This document shows, in pieces, positions 15,896 through 24,581 of a stretch of 64,000 bases of DNA. The notes beneath the pieces are model-generated. The model saw only the letters and a program-made list of their open reading frames with translations, was not told the origin of the DNA and searched no databases. Position 1 is the stretch's first letter, and every line of letters starts with the position of its first letter. The position numbers and the translations under genes are program-made. Origin of the DNA: PALSA-1296 sp037143335 (lineage in GTDB: Bacteria > Bacteroidota > Ignavibacteria > Palsa-1295); assembly GCA_037143335.1 (NCBI GenBank), contig JBAWZA010000001.1, positions 186,001 through 250,000 on the forward strand, in the 5' to 3' direction.

Positions 15896-17794
15896 ATGTG
15901 CGGAATAGCTGGTGTTTATGATTACGGATTTTCTCAAAACCCTCAGGTCACACCTGAACTCCTGACCCGAATGTCGGATCGGATGATTCATCGCGGTCCT
16001 GACGATGCTGGTTATCACATCTCTCGTAACTCGCAGTGCGGCTTGAGCTTCCGAAGACTTGCAATCGTTGACCTTTCTCCCGCTGGGCATCAGCCTATGT
16101 CAACACCTGATGGAAGATACACCATTGTTTTTAACGGTGAAATTTATAATCATCTTGAAATCAGGCACGAGCTTGAAGCAAAGGGATATTCTTATCGCTC
16201 GCACTCCGATACCGAAACAATTCTTTATGCTTACAAAGAATGGGGCGAGGATTGCTTCAAGAAATTTCTCGGCATGTTTGCGATTTCTATATGGGACGAA
16301 GAGACGAAGGAGATTTTTATCATTCGCGATCGCATAGGGATAAAACCGCTTTACTATGCACAACCCGATGGCAGATTTATTTGGGCGAGTGAAATTAAAG
16401 TCATCTTGGAGCATCCAGCAATACGAAGAGCATTAAATGCAAACGCGCTTCCGCATTATCTATCGCTACTCATGCCGCCAGCTCCGGAGACGATGTTTGC
16501 GGGAATTCATAAACTTGAAGCAGGTCACTCACTCCGAATCAATTCGCGCGGCGATGTGAATAAACGTAGATGGTGGTCATTGTTAGATGTGGGTGAGGTT
16601 GACCATTCTTTGACAGAAGCGAAGGCAATTGAAGACTTGCGATTCTTGCTCCGCCGCTCAATCAAGGATAGGATGATGAGCGATGTGCCGTTCGGAGTAT
16701 TTCTCTCAGGCGGAATTGATTCAAGTTTGAATGTAGCGCTGATGAGTGAACTCATGGATCGTCCGGTGCAGACATTCACGGTCGGATTTAGTGAACTCGA
16801 AAAATACAATGAACTCGGATACGCCAGAACAATCGCAGAAAAATTCAAGACCGATCACCACGAAATATTGATTGATGCAAAAACTGCCCAAGATAAATTA
16901 TCCGATCTTGCGTGGCACGAAGATGAACCCAATGGCGATCCTGTGTGCATACCGTTGTACTTTGTCTCGAAACTTGCACGTGATAACGGCACAATCGTTG
17001 TGCAAGTTGGCGAAGGCTCGGATGAAGAATTTTTGGGTTATCCGTGGATGATTCGCGATTTGAAGTTTCGGAAAAAATATTGGAAGCAATTCATTCCGAA
17101 ACCAATGAGGCGATTGGGACAACTTATTTCCTCTCCTTTCATCTCGCACCCGTTGATGAAGGAGTACATCCGCCGCTATTCTGCTGGTGAAGAATTCTTT
17201 TGGGGTGGTGCGATGGCATTCACTGAAACCCATAAGAAAGAATTATATAAAAATTATTCCAAGGCTGAACACTCCTCTTACGATTTCCCTGCGCGTTGGC
17301 ATGATGAGATGAATCGAGCCTATCCCGATGCAGAGTATCAGCAACGGATGATGTATCTGGAATTTCAACAACGCCTGCCGCAAATGCTACTGATGCGCGT
17401 TGACAAGGTATCAATGGCAACGAGTATCGAAGCTCGTGTGCCCTTCTTGGATCATCGGATTGTTGAGTATGCTTTCCGTATGCCGCAAAAAATAAAACTT
17501 GGACCGAATCTCGAACCGAAGCACATTCTGAAAAAAGCGAGTGAGGGAATTCTGCCGAATGAACATATTTATCGAAAGAAGCAAGGGTTCGCCGCTCCAG
17601 TGGCTGAGTGGCTCAAGAAGGATTTGAAACCTCTGTTCGATGAACACCTTGCATCAAGCCGAATCGTGAAAGAATATTTTAATCCCTCCCTTATCAGATC
17701 ACTCCAATCCGAACACATTTCTGGTAAGCGCAAGAATGGCGAATTACTGTGGTCATTGCTGAATTTGATGCTCTGGGAGAAGCGCTACTTCTGA
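15896..17794 (+). CDS. asnB: Asparagine synthase (glutamine-hydrolysing)
   Basis: 632 residues. Begins MCGIAG with the Cys2 nucleophile of class II glutamine amidotransferases; RLAIVDLSPAGHQPM and FNGEIYNH complete that domain (~1-210). The synthetase domain carries the PP-loop VFLSGGIDSS near residue 275. It makes asparagine from aspartate, glutamine and ATP; the subgroup with this length is often tied to surface-polysaccharide loci, but no such genes flank it here. It is a monocistronic-looking gene with divergent trpS upstream. Confidence 0.92.
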   Translation: MCGIAGVYDYGFSQNPQVTPELLTRMSDRMIHRGPDDAGYHISRNSQCGLSFRRLAIVDLSPAGHQPMSTPDGRYTIVFNGEIYNHLEIRHELEAKGYSYRSHSDTETILYAYKEWGEDCFKKFLGMFAISIWDEETKEIFIIRDRIGIKPLYYAQPDGRFIWASEIKVILEHPAIRRALNANALPHYLSLLMPPAPETMFAGIHKLEAGHSLRINSRGDVNKRRWWSLLDVGEVDHSLTEAKAIEDLRFLLRRSIKDRMMSDVPFGVFLSGGIDSSLNVALMSELMDRPVQTFTVGFSELEKYNELGYARTIAEKFKTDHHEILIDAKTAQDKLSDLAWHEDEPNGDPVCIPLYFVSKLARDNGTIVVQVGEGSDEEFLGYPWMIRDLKFRKKYWKQFIPKPMRRLGQLISSPFISHPLMKEYIRRYSAGEEFFWGGAMAFTETHKKELYKNYSKAEHSSYDFPARWHDEMNRAYPDAEYQQRMMYLEFQQRLPQMLLMRVDKVSMATSIEARVPFLDHRIVEYAFRMPQKIKLGPNLEPKHILKKASEGILPNEHIYRKKQGFAAPVAEWLKKDLKPLFDEHLASSRIVKEYFNPSLIRSLQSEHISGKRKNGELLWSLLNLMLWEKRYF

Positions 17795-17882
17795 TTATGA
17801 ACAATTATTCATAGATTTTTCATTTTGAGCGAGTGTTGGTTTTGCGCGACTTATTTTCCGTAATCGCAAACTCACACCACCT

Positions 17883-20474
17883 ATGAAAAAAAGATACGGC
17901 TTTCTACTCGTTATCGTGTTTGTCTTATTTTCTTCATCATCGTATGCCCAGCACTCTTCCGGCACGTTGGTAGTCGAAGTTGATCCCGAAATTCAAACCA
18001 ACAGCGTTTCCGCTACTGAGCACCCGAAGCACTTCATTCGACTCATTGAACTTTCATCACATTCATTGGTAGAAGAAGTGCGAGTTGAACCCGACAACGT
18101 AAACGGAAATACTAGTGGCACGACAAAGATCACAAAAACCTTTACGATTCATGACGTACCGTTTGGTAGTTACGAAGTACGTTACATGTCGGGCACTGAG
18201 ATGATTGCGAAGAAGTACATCATTGTTAATTCTGCGGTACCGTCATTCATTCAATTGGTTGTGCCACGCAAAATTGCAGAAGATGTGACCGTCGAGGGTG
18301 TTCCTGCTACCGAGCTTCCTACGGTGAGTAGTTATTACAGCAACGCCGAAATCACTAGTCTGCCTTCGATGGGGAGTACGAAAAAAATTGAAGCTCTTAT
18401 CCTGAATTCTCCCGGTGCGGTGCCAGACGAAGATGGCAGAATGCACATGCGTGGTGAGGATGCACAGATGCAGTACGTGATTGACGGAATTCCTGTGACT
18501 ACAAATTCAACGCGAATTTATTCAAGCCTTGTGAATGCAAATATCATAAAGTCCGCCACGATTCAACGAGGCGCATTGCCTGCCGAGTATGGCATTGCAA
18601 CTTCGGCTATCGTAGCAGTGAACACGCGATCGGGTTTTGATGCACCGCTTTTTGCCGATGCCTCGGCAAGCATCGGAAGTTTTAGAACGTTGGATCGCTC
18701 ATTTGCAATTGGAGGAAACGTTGATAATAGAGTTGCACTCTTCGGCGCATATTCAAGCTCGGAGACTGATCGCTACCTTGACCCCATCAAGAGCTTTGAT
18801 CCGAATCACACGGATGGTTATACGCACAATTATTTTGCGAAAGCAGATTTCTTGATTAGCGATAAGATGGATTTAGTGTTGCTCGGTTCGCGCAACCTTG
18901 CAAATTTTGGAATTGCCAATGGCGGAAAGGTAGTAAATGACATCATCCAACAATCGCATCCCGACCAAGATCAGCGCCAGGACTTATCGGATTATATGTT
19001 CGGGGCACGTTTGAATGCTACGTTGACTGATAATTCTGCGCTTAGTATTGTCGGTTACAAACGTCATGTTGAGGCGATGAATACGAGCGGCGGATTACTG
19101 CAAATTTCTTCGAAAGCTGATAGCATTAAAGCCGTAACCGAGAACGAAGATTTCTTCATCGGTTCGCACCGCATTGACGAAGCCACTGGCGGACAGATCG
19201 AGTACTCAGCACTTACAAAATGGTTTGACGCATCGAACACCATTAGGGTTGGGCTTGGTGCCGAGTCATACCCACTTCAAGAATTCTTTACGTTTGCAGT
19301 TACCAACCCTATGAAGAGCGATCCTGCATTTGCTGGGGGAGATGATCGGTTGATTCCGTATGATCTTACACAGGGTGGTCATCCGTTTATATCCGAGCAT
19401 TCAAAGACTGGTAATCGCATGTCTGCATACGCGCAGGATCATCTGGTATTCGAGAACCTCATCTTGGATGCAGGTGTACGATTTGATATGTTTAAGTTGC
19501 TCGAGAGTGAATCGGGGATTTCTCCGCGTGTAGCAGCTGCATATAAATTATCCAACGATCTGTGGATCAAAGGTTCGTACAACAGAATCATCATGCAAGC
19601 ACCAGTAGAAAATATCCTCGTATCGAGCTCGAGTGAAGCAGCAGTACTTGTGGGGACGGAGCAGAATAATGTGCCGCTGAATGTGAAGTCCGAGAAATCA
19701 AATGTAATTGAACTCGGCGTCTCATACAAGCTGAACGAAAATATTGATATTGATTTGAATGGTTATGCAAAGTTGATCGAAGATTTCATTGTTAAAGTAG
19801 AGTTAGGTGTATCGGGTGTCATTTTCCCGGTAAATCTGAAACAAGGCCGAGTACTCGGTGGGGAGCTGGAAGTTCGCCTTCATGATTGGAATAATTTCTC
19901 AGGAAAACTATCATTATCAACATGCGACTCACGAGGCTTGAAGCCAGATGATGGTTCAAGCCCGATTGCCGCTGGTCTTATCTTCGGTGAAGAGGGGGAG
20001 AATTATAACATGCCATTTGCTGGTGAAGATGCGTTTCAGACGGAGCACAATCAAATTCTAACCGCAACGTTATTATTAAATTATGCCCATCCGTCAGGTC
20101 TCTATGCTACGCTTGGTGGAAGATTTGATTCTGGTCTGCCTTTCGATCTTGCTGACTCGACGGGGACAGGGCTTGATGAAGCTCAATCGAAAGCAGAATT
20201 AAAACGGAGAGGGTATTCAGATGAAGTGATAAACCTTTTAAGTCTTACATCTGATATGCCAGGTTCACCGGATAAATCTTCAGCGCCACATGCAGTATTT
20301 GATTTATCTGCTGGATATGATTTCAGCAAGACGATGAATATACCTGCAAAGATAACGGCTACGGTATTGAATGTTCTCGATACAAAATATCTCTACAAAT
20401 TCGAGTCTGTTTTTGGCGGCACTCACTTCGGATTGCCTCGTACATTCCAGGTAGCTCTGCAAGTTCACATCTAA
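17883..20474 (+). CDS. TonB-dependent outer-membrane receptor
   Basis: 863 residues. Signal peptide ends SSSSYAQ. A short N-terminal beta domain (~25-135) precedes the plug (SMGSTKKIEALILNSPGAV, QYVIDGIPVTTNSTR, ATIQRGALPAEYG at ~160-235) and a 22-strand-type barrel ending RTFQVALQVHI. Such receptors import ligands such as siderophores, vitamins or glycans using TonB energy. No SusD partner follows, so it is not a SusCD pair. Ligand unknown. Confidence 0.88.
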   Translation: MKKRYGFLLVIVFVLFSSSSYAQHSSGTLVVEVDPEIQTNSVSATEHPKHFIRLIELSSHSLVEEVRVEPDNVNGNTSGTTKITKTFTIHDVPFGSYEVRYMSGTEMIAKKYIIVNSAVPSFIQLVVPRKIAEDVTVEGVPATELPTVSSYYSNAEITSLPSMGSTKKIEALILNSPGAVPDEDGRMHMRGEDAQMQYVIDGIPVTTNSTRIYSSLVNANIIKSATIQRGALPAEYGIATSAIVAVNTRSGFDAPLFADASASIGSFRTLDRSFAIGGNVDNRVALFGAYSSSETDRYLDPIKSFDPNHTDGYTHNYFAKADFLISDKMDLVLLGSRNLANFGIANGGKVVNDIIQQSHPDQDQRQDLSDYMFGARLNATLTDNSALSIVGYKRHVEAMNTSGGLLQISSKADSIKAVTENEDFFIGSHRIDEATGGQIEYSALTKWFDASNTIRVGLGAESYPLQEFFTFAVTNPMKSDPAFAGGDDRLIPYDLTQGGHPFISEHSKTGNRMSAYAQDHLVFENLILDAGVRFDMFKLLESESGISPRVAAAYKLSNDLWIKGSYNRIIMQAPVENILVSSSSEAAVLVGTEQNNVPLNVKSEKSNVIELGVSYKLNENIDIDLNGYAKLIEDFIVKVELGVSGVIFPVNLKQGRVLGGELEVRLHDWNNFSGKLSLSTCDSRGLKPDDGSSPIAAGLIFGEEGENYNMPFAGEDAFQTEHNQILTATLLLNYAHPSGLYATLGGRFDSGLPFDLADSTGTGLDEAQSKAELKRRGYSDEVINLLSLTSDMPGSPDKSSAPHAVFDLSAGYDFSKTMNIPAKITATVLNVLDTKYLYKFESVFGGTHFGLPRTFQVALQVHI

Positions 20475-20577
20475 ATTTTCGAGAGAAGATTAATTTTTTG
20501 AGACACTTTTTCTCAGCATGTGGTTGTGATTAACCGATCTCTTCGTGAGAGGTCGCAATTAATTTATAGAAATTACT

Positions 20578-21183
20578 ATGTTGGAATTAGAGATACTCAA
20601 AACGCCTGAGCAGGAGCTTTACGAATTAACCGATGAGCTAATGGCGCTCCGTGCGCGTGCCGCAGAAATTCGGCGGAAGATTCCAGCTGTACCTGTCGAG
20701 AATTATTCGTTCACAGGCATGTCAGGCGAGCAAACATCACTCTTGGATATGTTTGGATCTCACAACGAAATGATCTTGATTCACAATATGGGTCGTTCGT
20801 GCAGATATTGCACACTGTGGGCTGATGGCTTCAATGGGTTTACGAAGCATTTCGAGAACCGTGCAGCATTTGTCGTGACGACACCAGATAACTACGAGAT
20901 CGCTCGTAAATTCTCGATGGAACGTGGGTGGATGTTCAGACTCTTTTCAACCGAAGGCACTTCATTCAAGCGCGATATGGGATTCGCCTCTGAATCAGGT
21001 GATGTAAGCCCGGGATTTTCCATTTTCAAAAAAGAAGCCGATGGTACGATCGTACATGTTACGAAAGATTTCTTTGGTCCCGGAGATGATTACTGTTCTA
21101 TCTGGCATTTCTTCGATATGCTCCCAAGTGATACCGGGTGGGAGCCGCAGTACCATTATATCTCGACAGTACACAAACACTAA
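20578..21183 (+). CDS. DUF899 thioredoxin-like protein
   Basis: 201 residues. Matches DUF899: ELTDELMALRARAAEIRRKIP at the start, then LIHNMGRSCRYCTLWADGFNG with a CRYC motif, PDNYEIARKFSMERGW, and GPGDDYCSIWHFFDMLP near the end. The fold is thioredoxin-like; biochemical role of the family is not settled. ATG at 20578. Monocistronic, convergent with the lexA unit. Confidence 0.85.
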   Translation: MLELEILKTPEQELYELTDELMALRARAAEIRRKIPAVPVENYSFTGMSGEQTSLLDMFGSHNEMILIHNMGRSCRYCTLWADGFNGFTKHFENRAAFVVTTPDNYEIARKFSMERGWMFRLFSTEGTSFKRDMGFASESGDVSPGFSIFKKEADGTIVHVTKDFFGPGDDYCSIWHFFDMLPSDTGWEPQYHYISTVHKH

Positions 21184-21197
21184 TGTTATTAATCATT

Positions 21198-21230
21198 GTG
21201 CAGGGCTGGGCAATGATGTTCGCCCTGCAC
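21198..21230. terminator. Hairpin between convergent genes
   Basis: Perfect 9-bp arms GTGCAGGGC and GCCCTGCAC with a 15-base loop. No T-run follows on either strand, so it is at best a weak or factor-dependent terminator, but its place between convergent genes fits. Confidence 0.45.
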
Positions 21231-21245
21231 GTTGACTTAAAGTTT

Positions 21246-21527
21246 TTAGTATTTTGCTCTCATCTTATCGCAAAGCAAGTCCAATCTCGCTTGCAATAAA
21301 ACGTCCTCTGTTACTTGCTCAGGCTCCACTCGGTTAAATCCGATATGTCCGAAAGTGGTTGTGCCATACCCTGTTTCGGCAAATTTTTCTCTACGGATAT
21401 AATGATTGATCTGCCGAGATGAAAGCTCTTGCTCGCGTTGAACAGGTGTTTCACGTTGGATGAATAATCCAACTGCATACGGATCACTTGCAGGGCGCAA
21501 TGTTTGTGTTGTTGTTGCTATTTGCAT
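21246..21527 (-). CDS. Small unknown protein encoded directly after lexA
   Basis: 93 residues. I do not recognise a family. Composition is polar with an N-terminal Thr-rich stretch, a helix-like centre (REQELSSRQINHYIRREKF) and a C-terminal helix (LLQARLDLLCDKMRAKY). It starts 14 bases after the lexA stop on the same strand, so it is probably made from the lexA transcript and induced with it. A cell-division inhibitor or other SOS effector is possible but purely inferred; no membrane segment is visible. Confidence 0.6.
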   Translation of the reverse strand: MQIATTTQTLRPASDPYAVGLFIQRETPVQREQELSSRQINHYIRREKFAETGYGTTTFGHIGFNRVEPEQVTEDVLLQARLDLLCDKMRAKY

Positions 21528-21541
21528 TATCGTTATTCGAA

Positions 21542-22237
21542 TTAATTATATCTGAGTTGGAGTAATCCTGGTTTTCTGTCGTCAATCGTGCGATAGATGC
21601 TTGTTACTTTTCCGAGTACCTTGAAGCCACTATCTTCGGTGATTGGGATTGGTCGGAATGCTTCGTTGGCTGGCTCAAGTTCGAAGAGTTTACCCCGCTG
21701 ACGGAATGTCTTTACCGTTGCCGAGTCATCGAGCAATGCGACGATGATCTCGCCATTTTGTGCAACATCCTGCTGACGACAGATTACATAATCGCCATCC
21801 ATGATGCCTTTATCCTTCATGCTCTCGCCTTGCACTCGGAGCGCGAACATTTTTTGCGGATCCTTCAACGGTTTGAAGGCAAGCCATCCCTCCAGATTCT
21901 CCACTGCAAGGATTGGCGCACCCGCAGTGACTCGACCCAAGATTGGTACCGAACTTGCTCTTCGACTGCCACCTGATAACATCGAAGGTCGCGTAACCAT
22001 GAGCGAGCGCGATAGCCCGGGACCGCCTCTGGTCAAGAAACCTTTTTTTACCAAAGCCTCAAGATGCTTGCGAACGCCGAACGTGGATGACACACCGAGA
22101 TACTCGGTGATTTCGGCTATTGATGGGGGATAACCGGAAATATCAATGAACTCCTCGACGAAGTCCAATACCTTGGTCTGCTGAGTCGGAAGTGACTCGC
22201 GCGAAGGGATCATATCGAAATGCTGATCTGACTGCAT
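21542..22237 (-). CDS. lexA: LexA repressor
   Basis: 231 residues from the ATG at 22237 (a TTG at 22261 would add eight). Winged-helix DNA-binding domain: GYPPSIAEITEYLGVSS then VRKHLEALVKKGFLTR. Self-cleavage site Ala105-Gly106 in VTAGAPI, catalytic Ser139 in QGESM and Lys176 in SATVKTF are all present, so RecA-stimulated autoproteolysis is expected. The recognition helix differs from the E. coli and Bacillus types by eye, consistent with a different operator. A candidate operator dyad lies 70 bases upstream. Confidence 0.95.
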   Translation of the reverse strand: MQSDQHFDMIPSRESLPTQQTKVLDFVEEFIDISGYPPSIAEITEYLGVSSTFGVRKHLEALVKKGFLTRGGPGLSRSLMVTRPSMLSGGSRRASSVPILGRVTAGAPILAVENLEGWLAFKPLKDPQKMFALRVQGESMKDKGIMDGDYVICRQQDVAQNGEIIVALLDDSATVKTFRQRGKLFELEPANEAFRPIPITEDSGFKVLGKVTSIYRTIDDRKPGLLQLRYN

Positions 22238-22282
22238 ATTGCTTATCTTTCTATAAATCAATATCTTAGCTGCCTTTGGATG

Positions 22283-22308
22283 TGCTATAATCGGCAGATT
22301 TTATAGCA
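22283..22308. promoter_or_regulatory. Second palindrome in the lexA promoter region
   Basis: Perfect 8-bp arms TGCTATAA and TTATAGCA separated by 10 bases, abutting the LexA-like dyad. The spacing equals that of the candidate SOS box but the arm sequence differs. AT-rich arms could also include the -10 of lexA. Confidence 0.45.
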
Positions 22309-22331
22309 TAGGTGCCCATAAGAGCACGTAC
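22308..22331. promoter_or_regulatory. Candidate LexA operator upstream of lexA
   Basis: ATAGGTG, 10 bases, then CACGTAC. Compared with the umuC dyad (7850-7873), 18 of 24 positions are the same and the arm spacing is identical; consensus core GGTGnCnATAnnAGCAC. LexA autoregulation is universal in families where it has been studied, which makes this the expected place for an operator. Confidence 0.65.
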
Positions 22332-22389
22332 CAATATAAGCAATCTTTTTGGCTTCCGTTTAAAAACCGAAAATTGGACGTAATTCTGA

Positions 22390-22488
22390 AATGTAAACGA
22401 AGAAGAACTCGGGAATTTACACCTCAGCCAACAAGAAGAAGCCGACATCATCGCATTCATCAAGACGCTGACTGATGGGTATAAATAG
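22390..22488 (+). pseudogene. C-terminal remnant of a di-haem cytochrome c peroxidase-like gene
   Basis: The + frame 22390-22488 reads through to a stop at 22486-22488 and encodes ELGNLHLSQQEEADIIAF followed by IKTLTDGYK, which is the typical C-terminus of MauG/cytochrome c peroxidase proteins. In-frame stops at 22381 and 22387 cut it off upstream and no haem motif is present. It is a leftover of a deleted or degraded gene. The rest of the 22238-22538 intergenic stretch holds the lexA promoter dyads. Confidence 0.6.
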
Positions 22489-22538
22489 TAACATCTGCGA
22501 TTTCAATACCGTGATTTCGGCATTGGACATTAAGCGGA

Positions 22539-22961
22539 TTAATTAATTATCTCCGCTTTCGGATCCGCCTTGAGCTTCGCTAATTTTTCGCGCCACATTT
22601 GTAGCTCCTCTGGCGTGAGTCGTACCCAATCGGTTACTTCGCCAACGATCTTCAGTGGAGCTGTGCTCCGGTACGAACGTGTCGGATTGCCGGGAAATTT
22701 TTTATCAGTCACATTCGGATCATCTTCGAAGCTTCCTGTTGGTTCGACGATATAGACTCGCTCGCGCCCATTACCAGGAGCTAATTCAGCGGCGAGACCC
22801 GCGCCATTCGGTAATGTCGTAAAATAAATGTGATTCATTATCACATCGTGGTGATAATTCGATCTGAACCCTGCGCTTAGTAGGTCGCCAATCTGCAAAT
22901 CAGCCTTTGTGCCGTGATAGAAAATTACTGTGTCCGAATCGTTTGTTATCGTTGATGTCAT
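22539..22961 (-). CDS. arr: Rifampin ADP-ribosyltransferase homologue (Arr)
   Basis: 140 residues, the usual Arr length. Key residues are present at matching spacing: His16 in FYHGTKADL, Tyr46 in NHIYFTT and Asp81 in FEDDPN; also GRERVYIVEPTG and NPTRSYRS. Arr enzymes transfer ADP-ribose from NAD to rifamycins and inactivate them. Third gene of a tight minus-strand unit (15 bases after the VOC gene). Chromosomal Arr homologues are widespread in environmental bacteria, so a native role may not be drug resistance. Confidence 0.9.
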   Translation of the reverse strand: MTSTITNDSDTVIFYHGTKADLQIGDLLSAGFRSNYHHDVIMNHIYFTTLPNGAGLAAELAPGNGRERVYIVEPTGSFEDDPNVTDKKFPGNPTRSYRSTAPLKIVGEVTDWVRLTPEELQMWREKLAKLKADPKAEIIN

Positions 22962-22976
22962 GTAAGAGAAATGGAA

Positions 22977-23504
22977 TTACTTCGTTGTCTTCGCATTCAT
23001 CTGAACTCCGAGCTTTTCATATTCAATATCATTTGGCTCCCAGAGTTCTACTTTGTTGCCTTCGATATCCATGATGTGCACGAACTTGCCATAATCATAC
23101 GTTGCGATGGTGTCGGTTACGGTGACGCCTTCAGCCTTAAGTGCGGTGACAAGTGCGCGAAGATCGGCAACGCGGTAGTTGATCATAAAATCCTTCGTTG
23201 ATGGCTCGAAGTATTTTGTCTTTTCATTAAACGGACTCCATTGCGAAAATCCTTTCTTGGTGGAATCCTCAGCGTGTCGCCACTCGAACACAGCACCGTA
23301 GGGATTCGTATTTAGTCCGAGATGCGTATTATACCACTCCCGCACTTGCTTGGGGTCTTTGCATTTGAAAAATATTCCGCCGATGCTCGTGACGCGCTTC
23401 AGGCTTGTGTCCATAGGTGCAGGATTAGCAATGATGGATTTTAACGTGAAGCCAAGCGTGAATGATATCGCAAGTGCGAGCAGAAGTATGAATTTATTTT
23501 TCAT
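22977..23504 (-). CDS. VOC-family (glyoxalase-like) protein with signal or membrane segment
   Basis: 175 residues. A hydrophobic N-terminus (FILLLALAISFTLGFTL) precedes one vicinal-oxygen-chelate domain: IGGIFFKCKDPKQVREWYN, then YFEPSTKDFMINYRVADLR and HIMDIEGNKVELWEP. Most VOC proteins are cytosolic; this one looks exported or membrane-anchored. Substrate unknown. It starts 5 bases after the SRPBCC gene and precedes arr. Confidence 0.8.
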   Translation of the reverse strand: MKNKFILLLALAISFTLGFTLKSIIANPAPMDTSLKRVTSIGGIFFKCKDPKQVREWYNTHLGLNTNPYGAVFEWRHAEDSTKKGFSQWSPFNEKTKYFEPSTKDFMINYRVADLRALVTALKAEGVTVTDTIATYDYGKFVHIMDIEGNKVELWEPNDIEYEKLGVQMNAKTTK

Positions 23505-23509
23505 GAGTA

Positions 23510-24052
23510 TTATGCGCCTTGGTTATTTTCGAGAATATTTTTTAGCATTACGAGACTTTCATCCATATCCCTCGCAAAGTTCTTGAGGAAAACGGGGATC
23601 ATAATGTTTAGCGGATACATCAGTGTGCCAGCATTGCTCCACGATACGTTTGTCTGATCGGGGGAAAGCGATTTCATTTCCATCACGATGTCGGCAGTAT
23701 TAACAAATGGTCGGACAAACCGAATTTGCGTTTCGACGCGTTCGCCGCCGACAAGTTTCATGATTTCTTTCTCGCCTTCGCCCACACTCTTATCACCGTT
23801 CCACGAAATAATGAATCCAACGGTTCCATCTGTTCCTTTGAATATCCAACTCCTCTCGGCATCGGCTTGCGCCCACTTATTGAATCTCTCTTGATTCTTG
23901 AGTAGCTTCACGAAATCATAAACCTTCTGCCGCGGCGCATTGATTATGACTTCACGCTTGACGTAGTGCGCCTTCGACATAAACGCCGCCACAAGCAACA
24001 GCAATGCAATGATCCCCCCCAAGATAAGTAGAATGGTAATTAGTATGCTCAT
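23510..24052 (-). CDS. Membrane-anchored SRPBCC-family protein
   Basis: 180 residues. N-terminal transmembrane helix (LITILLILGGIIALLLLVAAF) then a START-like SRPBCC domain (VKREVIINAPRQKVYDFVKLL ... VMEMKSLSPDQTNVSWSN). Such domains bind hydrophobic ligands. First gene of the SRPBCC-VOC-arr unit. Downstream relatives are unrelated in sequence, so a common pathway is unproven. Confidence 0.8.
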   Translation of the reverse strand: MSILITILLILGGIIALLLLVAAFMSKAHYVKREVIINAPRQKVYDFVKLLKNQERFNKWAQADAERSWIFKGTDGTVGFIISWNGDKSVGEGEKEIMKLVGGERVETQIRFVRPFVNTADIVMEMKSLSPDQTNVSWSNAGTLMYPLNIMIPVFLKNFARDMDESLVMLKNILENNQGA

Positions 24053-24138
24053 AGGGAATATCTATCTAGATGAAAGTAGAGGTACTACAAATTACAGCTA
24101 ACCGTGCAAGGAAAAACTAATCCTCGTAGAGGTTATCC

Positions 24139-24255
24139 TCACCCCTCCTTTATCTCTGGCTCGACTAACCTGATGAGTTTGTCTAATGAGTCTTGCCAGC
24201 CGAGGTAGCAGAGTTCTGTGGGGATCATGGCGGGGATGCCTGTTTGCGTTACCGT
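24139..24255 (-). pseudogene. C-terminal remnant of an AHSA1/SRPBCC gene
   Basis: The minus frame from 24255 to the stop at 24139 encodes IPAMIPTELCYLGWQDSL followed by DKLIRLVEPEI, the standard C-terminus of AHSA1-like SRPBCC proteins. An in-frame TAA immediately upstream (24256-24258) and lack of any further match show that the rest is gone. The surrounding gap 24053-24581 holds nothing else that I can identify. Confidence 0.6.
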
Positions 24256-24581
24256 TTATGTGGGGTAGGAAATTATCATAAAAATCTCTTTTTTGTTAAT
24301 TAGAGACAGAAAGTTAAAATCCCATCCTCTAACCCGTTCGCGTGCAAGAAATGTTTCAGGAATATCACGTTGGATTGTACTATTCGCATCGTCTCATACC
24401 TCTTTTAGAAATGCCATTAATCTGGGTTTCTGTTTACCACATCTCCCCACCAGAATTCGGAATTATTTAGAAAAAAAAATGCTTGTATTTGTACATTAGT
24501 TTTTGCTTACGTACTCTTTTGACGTGTGTATTTTTTCTTTCATGATCAGCAGGGCACCGAGCCTTGCGTAAGTTGAATGTG

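Noticed and set aside
24293..24499. 68-codon + strand frame in the gap before the secreted-protein gene
   Set aside because: Basic, low-complexity composition with no domain and a TTG start; looks like chance.
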